A stretch of DNA of 53,278 nucleotides, from contig NZ_PDWP01000027.1 of NCBI RefSeq assembly GCF_010093235.1, positions 1 through 53,278 of the forward strand, in the 5' to 3' direction. Source of the DNA: Pseudoxanthomonas suwonensis. GTDB taxonomy: Bacteria; Pseudomonadota; Gammaproteobacteria; Xanthomonadales; Xanthomonadaceae. The position numbers and the translations under genes are program-made. This document shows positions 39,044 to 47,365 of the stretch, piece by piece. The notes beneath the pieces were generated by a model. That model was not told where the DNA came from. It worked only from the letters and a program-made list of their open reading frames with translations, and did not search any database. Numbering within the stretch: the first letter of the stretch is position 1; the number at the start of each line of letters is the position of its first letter.

Positions 39044-39631
39044 TCAGGGCATTTCCGCGCGGCTGCCGAAGGCGTGCGACAGGGTGCCGCGGTCCACGTA
39101 TTCCAGCTCGCCGCCCAGCGGCAGGCCCTGGGCCAGGCGGCTGGGACGCACGCCGTGCTGGCGCGCCATCTGCGCCAGGTAGTGCGCGGTGGCCTCGCCC
39201 TCGACTGTGGCGCTGGTGGCGATGATCATCTCCGTCACCTCGCCCGCGGCCAGGCGCGTGCCCAGGATCTCCAGCCCCAGCTCGCGCGGGCCGACCCCGT
39301 CCAGCGGCGACAGCCGCCCCTGCAGCACGAAGTACAGGCCGCGGAAGCCGGTGGCGGTCTCGATCGCAAGGCGGTCGGCCGGGGTCTCGACCACGCACAG
39401 CTGCTGGCGGTCGCGCGAACTGCTGGCGCACACCGGGCACAGCTCGTCCTCGCTGAAGTCGCGGCATTGGGCGCAGTGGCCGATGCGTTCCACCGCCTCG
39501 GCCAGCACCGCTGCCAGCCGCTTCCCGCCCTCGCGCCCGCGCTCGAGCACGTGGTAGGCCATGCGCTGGGCGCTCTTGCGCCCGACGCCCGGCAGCACGC
39601 GGAAAGCTTCGATGAGTTCTTCGAGAAGCAT
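39044..39631 (-). CDS. recR: Recombination protein RecR
   Basis: RecR acts with RecO and RecF to load RecA at gaps. The 195 residues contain the helix-hairpin-helix [19 protein letters not shown], a zinc finger with C53, C56, C65 and C68 (CAQC...CPVC), and a Toprim domain starting [13 protein letters not shown]. The Walker-B-like C-terminal segment is [23 protein letters not shown], quoted as [19 protein letters not shown]. It is the last gene of dnaX-ybaB-recR. Confidence 0.96.
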   Translation of the reverse strand: MLLEELIEAFRVLPGVGRKSAQRMAYHVLERGREGGKRLAAVLAEAVERIGHCAQCRDFSEDELCPVCASSSRDRQQLCVVETPADRLAIETATGFRGLYFVLQGRLSPLDGVGPRELGLEILGTRLAAGEVTEMIIATSATVEGEATAHYLAQMARQHGVRPSRLAQGLPLGGELEYVDRGTLSHAFGSRAEMP

Positions 39632-39766
39632 GGGATTCGTGATTCGAGATTGGGGATTCGAAGGAGCCGCCAAGCGCCAGGGTTCAGTGCCCGCGACCAA
39701 GGGTATCGAGTGATCGCTGCAGTTGGCTGCTACGAATCCCGAATCACGAATGCCCAATCCCGGCCG
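39632..39766. repeat. ATTCG-rich inverted repeat between recR and ybaB
   Basis: The 135-base gap is bounded by iterated GATTCG/GGGATT motifs at 39632-39661. Their partial inverse (CGAATCCCGAATCACGAATG) lies at 39733-39752, so the gap could fold as a long imperfect hairpin. It is distinctly more AT-rich than its surroundings and looks like an inserted small repetitive element between cotranscribed genes. Confidence 0.6.
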
Positions 39767-40087
39767 TCAAAACGGTAGTTTCATCCCCGGCGGCAGCGGC
39801 ATGCCCGCCGAGGCGGCGGCCATCTTCGCCTTGGATTCGGCGTCGACCTTGTTGGAGGCGTCGTTGAACGCCGCCGCCACCAGGTCCTCGACCATCTCCT
39901 GGTCCGACAGCAGGCTGGGGTCGATCCGCACCTTGCGGCATTCCTTCACGCCGGTGAGGGTCACGCTGACCATGCCGCCGCCGGCGCTGCCGGTGACTTC
40001 GAGCTTGGCCAGTTCTTCCTGGGCGCGCTGCAGGTTCTCCTGCATCTTCTGCGCCTGTTGCATCAGCTGGGCGATATTGCCGCGCAT
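39767..40087 (-). CDS. YbaB/EbfC nucleoid-associated protein
   Basis: This 106-residue DNA-binding protein of the YbaB/EbfC family has the N-terminal coiled helix [21 protein letters not shown], the core [16 protein letters not shown] and a C-terminal Pro/Met-rich tail ([10 protein letters not shown]). It starts only four bases after the dnaX stop, in the almost universal dnaX-ybaB-recR operon. Confidence 0.95.
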   Translation of the reverse strand: MRGNIAQLMQQAQKMQENLQRAQEELAKLEVTGSAGGGMVSVTLTGVKECRKVRIDPSLLSDQEMVEDLVAAAFNDASNKVDAESKAKMAAASAGMPLPPGMKLPF

Positions 40088-40091
40088 CGGT

Positions 40092-42089
40092 TCAGTTCTC
40101 GTCTACGGGTCTGATGGAGTCCGGCACCACGCGGGCGCCGTGCTTTTCGACCAGGCGGCGTACCGTCGGGTCGTTGAGGAAGGTTTCCTCGGCCGCGGCC
40201 TGGCGCGAGTCGCGCTCGCGGTCCAGCCGCTGGTGCAGGGTCTCCGCCGGCGCCGCGCCGGCCTGGACCACGATCTTCGGCGGCGCGCCGAGCGGGCCGG
40301 CCAGGGCCTCGGCCAGCGCAGCCACCGAACGCTCGCTGCGCAGGTACTCGAAACCCGGATCCAGGACCAGGGTCAGCACGCCGTCGACATGGCTGACGAA
40401 GGCCGTGTTCGAGGCCAGCTGCCTGGCCGGGCCACTGAGCTCGCAGGCGGTCACCCGCTCCAGCCAGTCCTCGGCGTCGGCGATCACCGGGCCGCCGGTG
40501 GACGCCGGCCGGGCAACGGGCGCCGTGGCCAGGGGTGCAGCGGGGGCCGCAACCGCCGGCGCGGGTGCCGGCTGCGGCATCGGCGCCGGCGTGGCGGGCT
40601 TCATCACGATGCCTGCCTCCAGCGCGTCGGCCGCGGCCGGACGTGTACTGCCGGTGGGCGCACGCGATGGCATCGACGGGGCTTCGTCACGATCATCCGG
40701 CCACGACGGCGGCGCCATGGTGGAAGGTCCGCGCACGGGGGCTGTCGGCTGCTGACGCACCGGCGCGGCCGCCGCGGGGACGTCCCACGGCGGCGTATCG
40801 GAAGGATCGGCGGCCGGTGCGGCCTGGCGGACAGGCTCGGCACGCGGCGCGGGCGGCTCCGGAGCGGCCGGAACCGCGGTCGCCGCCTCGGGCGCCACCG
40901 CGGCGGGCGCTGCGGCTGCCCCGGCTGGCGCCGATGCCGACCGCTGGCCACCCCCGGACGCCGAAGCCCCGGTTCCGGCACCACCAGCCGGCGGCGGCAC
41001 GCCGGCATCGGCCTCGGGCCGGAACGCCAGCATGCGCAGCAGGCTCATCTCGAACCCGACGCGCGGCGCCGGGGCCAGGTCCAGGTCGCGGCGACCGTTG
41101 ATCGCCATCTGGTACCAGATCTGGACCACCTCCGGCCGCACCCGGCCGGCATAGGCGTCCACGTCGATGCCCTCGTCCTCGCGCCGCGCGCCCGGCACCA
41201 GCTGCCGGACCTGGATCCGGTGCAGCGCCTCGGCCAGTGCCTCCAGCACGTTGCCCCAGTCCGGGGCGAACCCGGCCAGGGTCTCGATCGTGCCCAGCAG
41301 GGTCTCGCCGTTGCCATCGGCCAGCGCGTCCAGCAGGGCCGCCACCTGGGTGCGGTCGACGCTGCCGAGCATGGCCCGCACCACGTCGTCGCGCAGGGCG
41401 CCGCCGGCATAGGCGATGGCCTGGTCCAGCAGCGACAGGCCGTCGCGCAGGCTGCCGTCGGCCGCGCGCGCCAGCTGGCGGATCGCCCCGGCGTCGGCCT
41501 CGATGCCCTCGGCGGCCAGGATCTTCGTCATCTGGCCTTCGATCTGGCCCTCGTCCAGCCGCTTGAGGTTGAACTGCAGGCAGCGCGACAGCACCGTGAC
41601 CGGCAGCTTCTGCGGGTCGGTGGTGGCGAGCAGGAACTTCACGTGCCCCGGCGGCTCCTCCAGGGTCTTGAGCAGCGCGTTGAACGCCGCCTTGGAGAGC
41701 ATGTGCACCTCGTCGATCAGGTACACCTTGTACTGCCCGCGCGAAGGCATGTACTGCGCGTTCTCGATCACCTCGCGGACGTCGTCCACGCCGGTGTTGG
41801 AGGCCGCGTCGATCTCCAGCAGGTCGATGTAGCGCCCGGCGTCGATGTCCATGCAGGCGGCGCACTGGCCGCAGGGCTCGGCGCTGGTGCCCTTCTCGCA
41901 GTTCAGCGACTTGGCGAAGATGCGGGCGATGGTGGTCTTGCCCACGCCGCGGGTGCCGGTGAACAGGAAGGCATGGTGGACCCGCCCGGTATCCAGGGCG
42001 TTGCCCAGGGCGCGGACCACGTGCTCCTGCCCGACGAGCTCGGAGAAACGCTTCGGGCGCCACTTGCGGGCAAGAACCAGGTAGGACAT
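40092..42089 (-). CDS. dnaX: DNA polymerase III subunits gamma/tau
   Basis: DnaX encodes the clamp-loader ATPase. The 665 residues contain the P-loop [16 protein letters not shown] (GTRGVGKT at 45-52), zinc ligands C64, C73, C76 and C79, [21 protein letters not shown] and sensor 1/2 motifs. A Pro/Ala-rich linker (about 370-530) follows, then the tau-specific C-terminal domain. I see no A-rich slippery sequence of the E. coli AAAAAAG type near the end of the ATPase core, so programmed production of gamma is not evident. It is divergent from tRNA-Ser. Confidence 0.96.
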   Translation of the reverse strand: MSYLVLARKWRPKRFSELVGQEHVVRALGNALDTGRVHHAFLFTGTRGVGKTTIARIFAKSLNCEKGTSAEPCGQCAACMDIDAGRYIDLLEIDAASNTGVDDVREVIENAQYMPSRGQYKVYLIDEVHMLSKAAFNALLKTLEEPPGHVKFLLATTDPQKLPVTVLSRCLQFNLKRLDEGQIEGQMTKILAAEGIEADAGAIRQLARAADGSLRDGLSLLDQAIAYAGGALRDDVVRAMLGSVDRTQVAALLDALADGNGETLLGTIETLAGFAPDWGNVLEALAEALHRIQVRQLVPGARREDEGIDVDAYAGRVRPEVVQIWYQMAINGRRDLDLAPAPRVGFEMSLLRMLAFRPEADAGVPPPAGGAGTGASASGGGQRSASAPAGAAAAPAAVAPEAATAVPAAPEPPAPRAEPVRQAAPAADPSDTPPWDVPAAAAPVRQQPTAPVRGPSTMAPPSWPDDRDEAPSMPSRAPTGSTRPAAADALEAGIVMKPATPAPMPQPAPAPAVAAPAAPLATAPVARPASTGGPVIADAEDWLERVTACELSGPARQLASNTAFVSHVDGVLTLVLDPGFEYLRSERSVAALAEALAGPLGAPPKIVVQAGAAPAETLHQRLDRERDSRQAAAEETFLNDPTVRRLVEKHGARVVPDSIRPVDEN

Positions 42090-42163
42090 CGGCTGACCAC
42101 GTTCGGCCGGGCTTCCGGCAGGACCGGCATTGTGCCATGCCGGCCCCTCCGCCCGCCCCGCGC

Positions 42164-42192
42164 TTGTGGCAACGCCCCGCGGGCGCTAGAAT
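42164..42192 (+). promoter_or_regulatory. Promoter of tRNA-Ser
   Basis: TTGTGG (42164-42169) and TAGAAT (42187-42192) are spaced by exactly 17 bases. A GC-rich discriminator (TCGCGGCC) follows, as in stringently controlled stable-RNA promoters. Transcription would start about 35 bases before the mature tRNA. Confidence 0.65.
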
Positions 42193-42233
42193 TCGCGGCC
42201 CTGCAGGCCGTCACGACGGTCCGCCAGGTTCCC

Positions 42234-42326
42234 GGAGAGGTGTCCGAGTGGTTGAAGGAGCACGCCTGGAAAGTGTGTAAGCGTCTAAACCGCGCTTCGG
42301 GGGTTCGAATCCCCCTCTCTCCGCCA
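42234..42326 (+). tRNA. tRNA-Ser (anticodon GGA)
   Basis: This is a 93-base class II tRNA with encoded CCA (42324-42326). The acceptor stem is GGAGAGG/CCTCTCC. The D-arm is GTCCGAGTGG and the anticodon loop is CTGGAAA, with GGA at 42268-42270 reading UCC/UCU. A long variable arm follows, with the T-arm GGGGGTTCGAATCCCCC. It is very close to E. coli tRNA-Ser(GGA). The 3' half is the source of inverted fragments found just downstream. Confidence 0.97.
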
Positions 42327-42329
42327 GAT

Positions 42330-42371
42330 ACGAAAAGCAAAGGCCTCCGCAAGGGGGCCTTTTTCGTATCT
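42330..42371 (+). terminator. Rho-independent terminator of tRNA-Ser
   Basis: AAAGGCCTCC-GCAA-GGGGGCCTTTTT forms a stem with a T-run. It is enlarged by flanking GATACGAAAA / TTTTCGTATC, so the whole structure extends into the tRNA 3' end. Confidence 0.85.
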
Positions 42372-42493
42372 GGCGGAGAGAGGGGTCCTGATTCGAACCC
42401 CTCGGTTCGACCACCCGCGAAGCGGCTCGCAATCCCCTCGCGTATCTGGCGGAGAGAGGGGTCCTGGTTCGCCCCCCCCGGTTCGACCACCCC
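42365..42493 (-). repeat. Two inverted fragments of the tRNA-Ser 3' end
   Basis: Two directly repeated copies begin at 42365 and 42441 (76 bases apart). Read on the minus strand, each ends with CCTCTCTCCGCCAGATACG, which is the tRNA-Ser acceptor/CCA end plus seven downstream bases. Each is preceded by a degenerate T-arm-like segment (GGTTCGAATCAGGACCCC in the first copy) and GGGTGGTCGAACCG. Neither contains a full tRNA. A third, more degenerate relative lies at 53093-53133. Confidence 0.85.
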
Positions 42494-42678
42494 GAGGGTC
42501 TCTCATTCCCTGTTTCCCCTTGATGCGGCTGGCATTCGCCGGCACTCCCAATACCGGTTGGCGCGGGATCCTAGCATCGCACCAGGCGGTATCAGGGCTC
42601 GCGACGCAGGTCGCTGTCGGGCGTAGCGGCCAGGCGCCGCTCCCGGCCGCCCCCTCGCATTGGAATGTATCGATGGGC

Positions 42679-42684
42679 TAGAAT
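42679..42684 (+). promoter_or_regulatory. Possible -10 element upstream of ffs
   Basis: GGGCTAGAATTGCCGCCCTGCAG at 42676-42698 (TAGAAT at 42679) closely resembles the tRNA-Ser promoter core GCGCTAGAATTCGCGGCCCTGCAG. No -35 at proper spacing is clear (TTGGAA at 42660 is only 13 bases away), and it lies ~100 bases before the mature RNA. It would imply a long processed leader. Confidence 0.3.
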
Positions 42685-42787
42685 TGCCGCCCTGCAGCGC
42701 GGCGCCAGCCAGCTGCAAGTCGCGATCCCGGCCGATGGGCCGGAAGATCGCCACGCCAGGGCCGCGCGCTGCGCGGCCCACGTCTAT

Positions 42788-42899
42788 GGTGGCCCCGTCG
42801 GCCCCTCGCGACGCTAGGTCGAAAATCCCGCCAGGGCCGGAAGGCAGCAACGGTATCGATCGACGCGGGCGCCGAGGTCAGCCGGCGGGGCCGCCACCC
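42788..42899 (+). ncRNA. ffs: Signal recognition particle 4.5S RNA
   Basis: The 112-base RNA has the conserved domain-IV core AGGGCCGGAAGGCAGCAACG (GGAA tetraloop and asymmetric A-rich loop that bind Ffh). Its terminal helix is closed by GGTGGCCCCG at the 5' end and CGGGGCCGCCACC at the 3' end. It works with Ffh and FtsY in co-translational membrane targeting. Its 3' half is duplicated 157 bases downstream. Confidence 0.92.
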
Positions 42900-43267
42900 T
42901 TCTGGGCTTTCGAAACAACAGAAGCGCTGGCCTCCTGGCACTGCGGGGCCGTGGCGACGGCCCATGCCATCCCGGGAGCGGGATGGCACCGGGGGGCGCG
43001 GCAGCAACGGTATCGATCGACGCGGGCGCCGAGGTCAGCCGGCGGGGCCGCCACCCTTCTGGGCTTTCGAAACAACAGAAGCGCTGGCCTCCTGGCACTG
43101 CGGGGCCGTGGCGACGGCCCATGCCATCCCGGGAACGGAATGGCACCGGGGGGCGCGGGCCGCCACCCTTTTGGGCTTTCGAAACAGCAGAAGCGCTGGC
43201 CTCCGGGCACTGCGGGGTCGTGGCGACGGCCCATGCCATCCCGGGAACGGGATGGCACCGGGGGGCG
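42843..43267 (+). repeat. Tandem repeats that duplicate the ffs 3' half
   Basis: The segment from within ffs (42843) to 42999 is repeated at 43000-43156 (157-base period). So the 3' 57 bases of ffs, from GGCAGCAACGG to the terminal helix, plus ~100 flanking bases exist twice. A third partial unit (43157-43267) carries only the flanking part. Each flank ends with GCCATCCC-GGGAAC-GGGATGGC, a hairpin. The second ffs fragment lacks the 5' strand and the GGAA tetraloop, so it cannot be a working SRP RNA. The region 42494-42787 before ffs holds GC hairpins but no gene. Confidence 0.92.
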
Positions 43268-43292
43268 GAATAGCGCCGGGCTCGGCGCGCGC

Positions 43293-44342
43293 TCAGTGCA
43301 CCGCGTGCGTGGGCGCCGGAGGCACGATGGCGAGCGCATCCGGCTCGTCGCTGGTGGCCCAGCGCTCGACCACCTTCCACTTGCCGGTGTCGACCACGGC
43401 GATCTGGTTGCCGCCGCTGATGGCCACGTAGACGCGGCGTCCATCCGGGTCGGCGACGGCGCCGATCGGCAATGCAGCACGGCCAAGCATGGTCTCGCGG
43501 TATTCCACGCCGGTCTCGGCCAGCGGCACCAGGGCCACGGGGCGGCGGTGGCGGACCGAGAACACGCCCAGGGTCGCGGCGCGGGCATTGGTGACCAGTG
43601 CGTGCTGGCCGTCTGCGCTGAAGGTCACGCGAATCGGGAAGCCGGGGCTGTCCAGGGTCGCGACCACGTCCAGGGTTTCCGGGTCGTGCACGGTCACCGT
43701 GCCTTCCTCGCGGTTGGCGACCCATACCGAGCCGTCGCGGCCCACGGCGATGCCTTCGGCGCCGCCACCGGCCGGCTTCTCCAGCACCTCGCCGGTGGCC
43801 AGCTCCACCCGCGCCACCGTGCCTGCCCCGACCTTGGCGACATAGGCATGCCGGCCATCGGGGGACAGCGCGACCATATGGCCCTTGCCCGGACCGATGT
43901 CGAACTCGCGCTCGATCCGGCCGTCCAGGCGGACCAGCAGCAGTGCGTCGCTGCCCTCGGTGGTCACCAGCACGTGGTTGTCGTCGGCGGTGAATCGCCT
44001 GCCGTGCGGCCGGGTATGCGTACCCAGGTCCACGCGGCGCAGCAGTCGGCCCGTATGCGCGTCGTAGACCCCCAGGGTGTGGCCCGGCCCGCGGTGGCCG
44101 TATTCGCTGACCACGGCAGTACGGCCGTCGCGGCTGACCACGATCTCGTGCGGGGCTGGCGCGGTGCCCGCCTCCCCGAGCCGGCGGCCGTCCTCCAGGG
44201 ACAACTGCCACAGGGTGTTGGCGGCCTTGTTGCCGACCAGCAGCATGCCGGAGGGCGCGCCGGGCAGGTCGGCTGGCGCGGCCACGGCGGTGCCGGCCAG
44301 TGCGAAAAGGGCGGCCAGGCGCAGGGGGAATGCGATAGCCAT
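43293..44342 (-). CDS. Exported YncE-like beta-propeller protein
   Basis: This 349-residue protein has a signal peptide (AIAFPLRLAALFALAGTAVA, cleavage near VAA-PAD) and repeated beta-propeller blades with LSPDGRHAYVAKVG, VGRDGSVWVANREEGTV and DPDGRRVYVAISGGNQIAVVD. Such YVTN/YncE-like proteins are periplasmic, and mostly of unknown function. AAGGAG precedes the ATG. It starts 25 bases after moaE and is probably the last gene of the kdkA-moa operon; no cysteine or haem motif is seen. Confidence 0.8.
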   Translation of the reverse strand: MAIAFPLRLAALFALAGTAVAAPADLPGAPSGMLLVGNKAANTLWQLSLEDGRRLGEAGTAPAPHEIVVSRDGRTAVVSEYGHRGPGHTLGVYDAHTGRLLRRVDLGTHTRPHGRRFTADDNHVLVTTEGSDALLLVRLDGRIEREFDIGPGKGHMVALSPDGRHAYVAKVGAGTVARVELATGEVLEKPAGGGAEGIAVGRDGSVWVANREEGTVTVHDPETLDVVATLDSPGFPIRVTFSADGQHALVTNARAATLGVFSVRHRRPVALVPLAETGVEYRETMLGRAALPIGAVADPDGRRVYVAISGGNQIAVVDTGKWKVVERWATSDEPDALAIVPPAPTHAVH

Positions 44343-44367
44343 GGGGGGATCTCCTTCTCCGACGTAC

Positions 44368-44832
44368 TCAGGCCGGCCGCGGCGGGCTGCCGGGCTCGTC
44401 CGGATGCAGCCACTGTGCCGGGCCATCGGTATAGCTTTCGTGTTTCCAGATCGGCACCCGCAGCTTGACCTGGTCGATCACGTAACGGCACGCGTCGAAG
44501 GCGGCGTCGCGATGCGCGGCGCTGGCGCCGACCCACACCGCCAGCCCGCCGACCGGCAACTCGCCGACCCGGTGCACGCAGTGCACGCCGCTGACGGGAA
44601 AGCGCCCGGCCGCTTCCTCGACGATGCGCTGGCCCTCGGCCACCGCCAGGCTGGCATAGGCCTCGTAGCGCAGGCCGCTGACCGGGCGACCGTCGTTGTG
44701 GTTGCGGATCCAGCCTTCGAAGCTGGCGTAGGCGCCGGCCTCGTCGCGCAGCAGGCCCTCGCGCAGCGGACCGATGTCGATATCCGACGTGGCCAGTTCG
44801 AAACGGGCGGTGCAGCTACGTGTCGGGCCCAT
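44368..44832 (-). CDS. moaE: Molybdopterin synthase catalytic subunit
   Basis: MoaE with thiocarboxylated MoaD converts cyclic pyranopterin monophosphate to molybdopterin. The 154 residues contain GAYASFEGWIRNHNDGR, YEAYASLA, HRVGELPVG, and the lysine-bearing KLRVPIWKHESY. It starts one base after the moaD stop. Confidence 0.94.
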   Translation of the reverse strand: MGPTRSCTARFELATSDIDIGPLREGLLRDEAGAYASFEGWIRNHNDGRPVSGLRYEAYASLAVAEGQRIVEEAAGRFPVSGVHCVHRVGELPVGGLAVWVGASAAHRDAAFDACRYVIDQVKLRVPIWKHESYTDGPAQWLHPDEPGSPPRPA

Positions 44833-44833
44833 C

Positions 44834-45076
44834 TCAACCTCCCGAGACCGGCGGGATGAAGGCGACCTCGCTGCCCTCGCGCGGCGGCTCGGACCAGGCG
44901 GCGAAGGCGCCGTCCATGGCCACCCGCAGTCTCTCGCGGGGCCACTGCAGGCCATGGCGCGAGGCGGCCTCGGCATAGAGGCCGGCCAGGTCCGCAGCGC
45001 CGGTCTCCACCTCCTCGCGCTCGCAACCGGTGGCCTCGCGCAGCGAGGCGAAATACAGCAGTGCCACCTTCGCCAT
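44834..45076 (-). CDS. moaD: Molybdopterin synthase sulfur-carrier subunit
   Basis: This 80-residue ubiquitin-fold protein ends in the required Gly-Gly (PPVSGG), which is adenylated by MoeB and thiocarboxylated. It begins [17 protein letters not shown] and overlaps the moaC stop by one base. Confidence 0.93.
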   Translation of the reverse strand: MAKVALLYFASLREATGCEREEVETGAADLAGLYAEAASRHGLQWPRERLRVAMDGAFAAWSEPPREGSEVAFIPPVSGG

Positions 45077-45585
45077 CAGCCCACCTTCCCGAAGTCGCGC
45101 TTGCCGCCGCGCTTGCCCAGCAGCTTCGCCGGCCCCAGTACGATCGCATGGGACAGCGCCTTGGTCATGTCGTAGACCGTCAGCGCAGCCACGGTGGCGC
45201 CGGTCAGCGCCTCCATCTCCACGCCGGTGCGCGCGGTCGTGCGCGCGCTACACTCGATCCGCAGCTCGCGTTCGCCGTGCCAGTCGATGGCGATGCGCAC
45301 GCCATCCAGCGGCAGCGCATGGCAGAACGGGATCAGCTCGTGGGTGCGCTTGGCGGCCATGGTGCCGGCGATCACCGCGGTGTCGACGATGCCGCCCTTG
45401 CTCGAGCGCATGCCGGTGGCGCGCAGCTGCGCCGCCACCGCCGCCGGGAACGCCACCCTGCACTGCGCGGTGGCGCTGCGCGCGGTCACCTCCTTGGCGG
45501 AGACGTCGACCATGGCCGGCCGGCCTTCGGCATCGATATGGGTCAGCGCGCCGGGCGCGCGACGGGAAGACGTGCGTGTGGCCAC
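45076..45585 (-). CDS. moaC: Cyclic pyranopterin monophosphate synthase
   Basis: MoaC rearranges the MoaA product (3',8-cyclo-GTP) into cyclic pyranopterin monophosphate. The 169 residues have [16 protein letters not shown], the active-site stretch [16 protein letters not shown] and the conserved [18 protein letters not shown]. The start has no separation from the moaA end (stop at 45586), so translation is coupled. Confidence 0.94.
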   Translation of the reverse strand: MATRTSSRRAPGALTHIDAEGRPAMVDVSAKEVTARSATAQCRVAFPAAVAAQLRATGMRSSKGGIVDTAVIAGTMAAKRTHELIPFCHALPLDGVRIAIDWHGERELRIECSARTTARTGVEMEALTGATVAALTVYDMTKALSHAIVLGPAKLLGKRGGKRDFGKVG

Positions 45586-46605
45586 TCAACCTCCGATCAG
45601 GTACATCTCGATGGGCCGGCGCGCCGGCGCCTGGCCGCGGATCTCGCTGTAGCGGTCCTCGCGCGCCGACCACAGCCGCGCGAGCGCCTCGGCTACGCCC
45701 TGTTCGCCCTCCGCGAGCGCGGGCTTGAGGTCCTGCCCGCTGTCGGCGAACAGGCAGGTGTAGAGATGGCCGTCGGCGGAGCCGCGGGCGCGATGGCAAT
45801 CGCCGCAGACCGGCGCGCTGCCCGAGCCGATGAAACCGACCTCGCCTCCGCCATCAGCGAAGGCGTAGCGCCGCGCCACTTCGCCGGTGTAGTCCGCGGC
45901 CAGCGGGCGCAGCGGCCAGCGCGCGGCGATGCGCTCGCGCAGTTCCTCGGCGCGCACCACCTGGGCCGGATCCCAGCCGTTGCAGGTCCCCACGTCCATG
46001 TATTCGATGAAGCGCACCACGTGGCCGGTGCCGCGGAAGCGCTCCAGCAGCGGCAGCACCTGGTCCTCGTTGACCCCGCGCAGGACCACGCAGTTGAGCT
46101 TCAGCCGGGTGAAACCGGCCGCCTCGGCCGCGGCGATGCCCTCCAGCACCGTGCCGACCTCACCGCGGTTGCCCGACATCGCCCGGAACACCGCTGGATC
46201 CAGCGCATCCAGGCTCACCGTGAGCCGGCGCAGGCCGGCTTCGCGCAGTGCCCGGGCCTGCCCCGCCAGCAGCGCGCCATTGGTGGTCAGGGCCAGGTCC
46301 TCGATCCCGGGGATGCGCGCCAGGCGCGCGACCAGTTCCGGCAGGTGGCGGCGCAGCAATGGCTCGCCGCCGGTCAGGCGCAGCTTGCGCACGCCCACCT
46401 GCACGAAACCACGTACGAGGGTCTCGATCTGGTCGAAGGACAGGCGGCTGGCGGCACTGGTGCCGTGGTCGTCGGCCACGCGGTCGGCCGGCATGCAGTA
46501 GCCGCAGCGGAAGTTGCAGGCGTCGATCACCGCCAGGCGCAGGTCGCGCAACGGCCGCCCGAGCCGGTCCAGGGGCAGCGACGCGCGGGCCTGGAGCGCG
46601 TTCAT
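45586..46605 (-). CDS. moaA: GTP 3',8-cyclase (radical SAM)
   Basis: MoaA is a radical-SAM enzyme that starts molybdenum-cofactor synthesis from GTP. The 339 residues have the N-terminal cluster CX3CX2C (C30, C34, C37 in CNFRCGYC), LRLTGGEPLLR and the C-terminal GTP-side cluster C267-X2-C270-X13-C284. The usual CNRxRLTADG is here CHRARGSADGHLYTC: asparagine and leucine/threonine are replaced, but all cysteines remain. The C-terminal Gly-Gly (YLIGG) needed for activity is present. The ATG overlaps the stop of the upstream MBL gene (ATGA). Confidence 0.93.
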   Translation of the reverse strand: MNALQARASLPLDRLGRPLRDLRLAVIDACNFRCGYCMPADRVADDHGTSAASRLSFDQIETLVRGFVQVGVRKLRLTGGEPLLRRHLPELVARLARIPGIEDLALTTNGALLAGQARALREAGLRRLTVSLDALDPAVFRAMSGNRGEVGTVLEGIAAAEAAGFTRLKLNCVVLRGVNEDQVLPLLERFRGTGHVVRFIEYMDVGTCNGWDPAQVVRAEELRERIAARWPLRPLAADYTGEVARRYAFADGGGEVGFIGSGSAPVCGDCHRARGSADGHLYTCLFADSGQDLKPALAEGEQGVAEALARLWSAREDRYSEIRGQAPARRPIEMYLIGG

Positions 46606-47363
46606 GAGGCCAGCGCCACCGGCGCGGTCGGGTCGGCCAGGGCCAGCACCTGGCCGGGGCGGCCCACGGCATAGCCGCGGGCGGCCAGCGCCTCGCCGTC
46701 GGCGGCGCTGGCGTAGTGGTAAAGCACCATGCGCTGGCGCAGCTCGGCCGGATACTCGCGCTCCAGGTCGTCGATTCCGGTGTGCGAGGGATTGCCGTGC
46801 AGGCCGCAGTCGTGGGCGACCAGTTCGCCGGCGTCCGCGTACCGGGCCAGCGTCTCCGGGATCGGGCGGGTATCGCCGCTCCACACCAGGCTGCCCTGCA
46901 GGCGCAGGCCGAAGGCGGTATCGGGCCAGTGGTGCCGCACCGGGAACACCTCCAGGCGCACGCCGTCGTGCCAGAAGGCATCGCCCACCGGCACCAGCTG
47001 GAACGCGTCCCAGAAGTTGGCCCCGCCCTCGGCCAGCACGTTGGGGTAGTCGCCGATGCGCCGGTGCAGCAGCGGCACCACCGGCGCCGGCACGTACAGG
47101 CGGATGCGGCCACGGCGGGCCGGATCGAAATAGGCGGAGACGAACAGGCGCTCGAAGCCGGCCACGTGGTCCAGGTGGACATGGGGGACGAACACGGCGT
47201 CGGGATGGCCGGCGTACTGCTGCTCGAACGCGGTCAGGCCCTCGGCGCCGCAGTCGATGGTCAGCCACGGCCTGCCGTCGCGCTCGAGCGTCGCCATCGG
47301 CGAGCCCAGCGCCACCGCCGATGCGTTGCCGACCCCGTGCAGCCGGAGGGACCACGCCGCCAT
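46602..47363 (-). CDS. MBL-fold metallo-hydrolase (RNase Z-like)
   Basis: This 253-residue metallo-beta-lactamase-fold protein has the zinc motif HVHLDH (H61, H63, D65, H66), plus further ligands in VFPVRHHWPDTAFG and WSGDTR. It is shorter than RNase Z and lacks a clear exosite; the resemblance is to cyclic-diester/tRNase-type hydrolases, and the substrate is unknown. It sits tightly between kdkA (two-base gap) and moaA (four-base overlap), suggesting co-expression with molybdopterin synthesis, though a functional link is not established. Confidence 0.85.
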   Translation of the reverse strand: MAAWSLRLHGVGNASAVALGSPMATLERDGRPWLTIDCGAEGLTAFEQQYAGHPDAVFVPHVHLDHVAGFERLFVSAYFDPARRGRIRLYVPAPVVPLLHRRIGDYPNVLAEGGANFWDAFQLVPVGDAFWHDGVRLEVFPVRHHWPDTAFGLRLQGSLVWSGDTRPIPETLARYADAGELVAHDCGLHGNPSHTGIDDLEREYPAELRQRMVLYHYASAADGEALAARGYAVGRPGQVLALADPTAPVALAS

Positions 47364-47365
47364 GG

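Noticed and set aside
38246-39778. Long + strand open frame across the REP array
   Set aside because: It is translated repeat DNA with periodic identical peptides and runs antisense through recR.
40092-42089. Programmed frameshift in dnaX
   Set aside because: No slippery A-run of the E. coli type was seen near the end of the ATPase core.
43000-43056. Second functional ffs gene
   Set aside because: Only the 3' half is present; the 5' strand and the GGAA tetraloop are missing.
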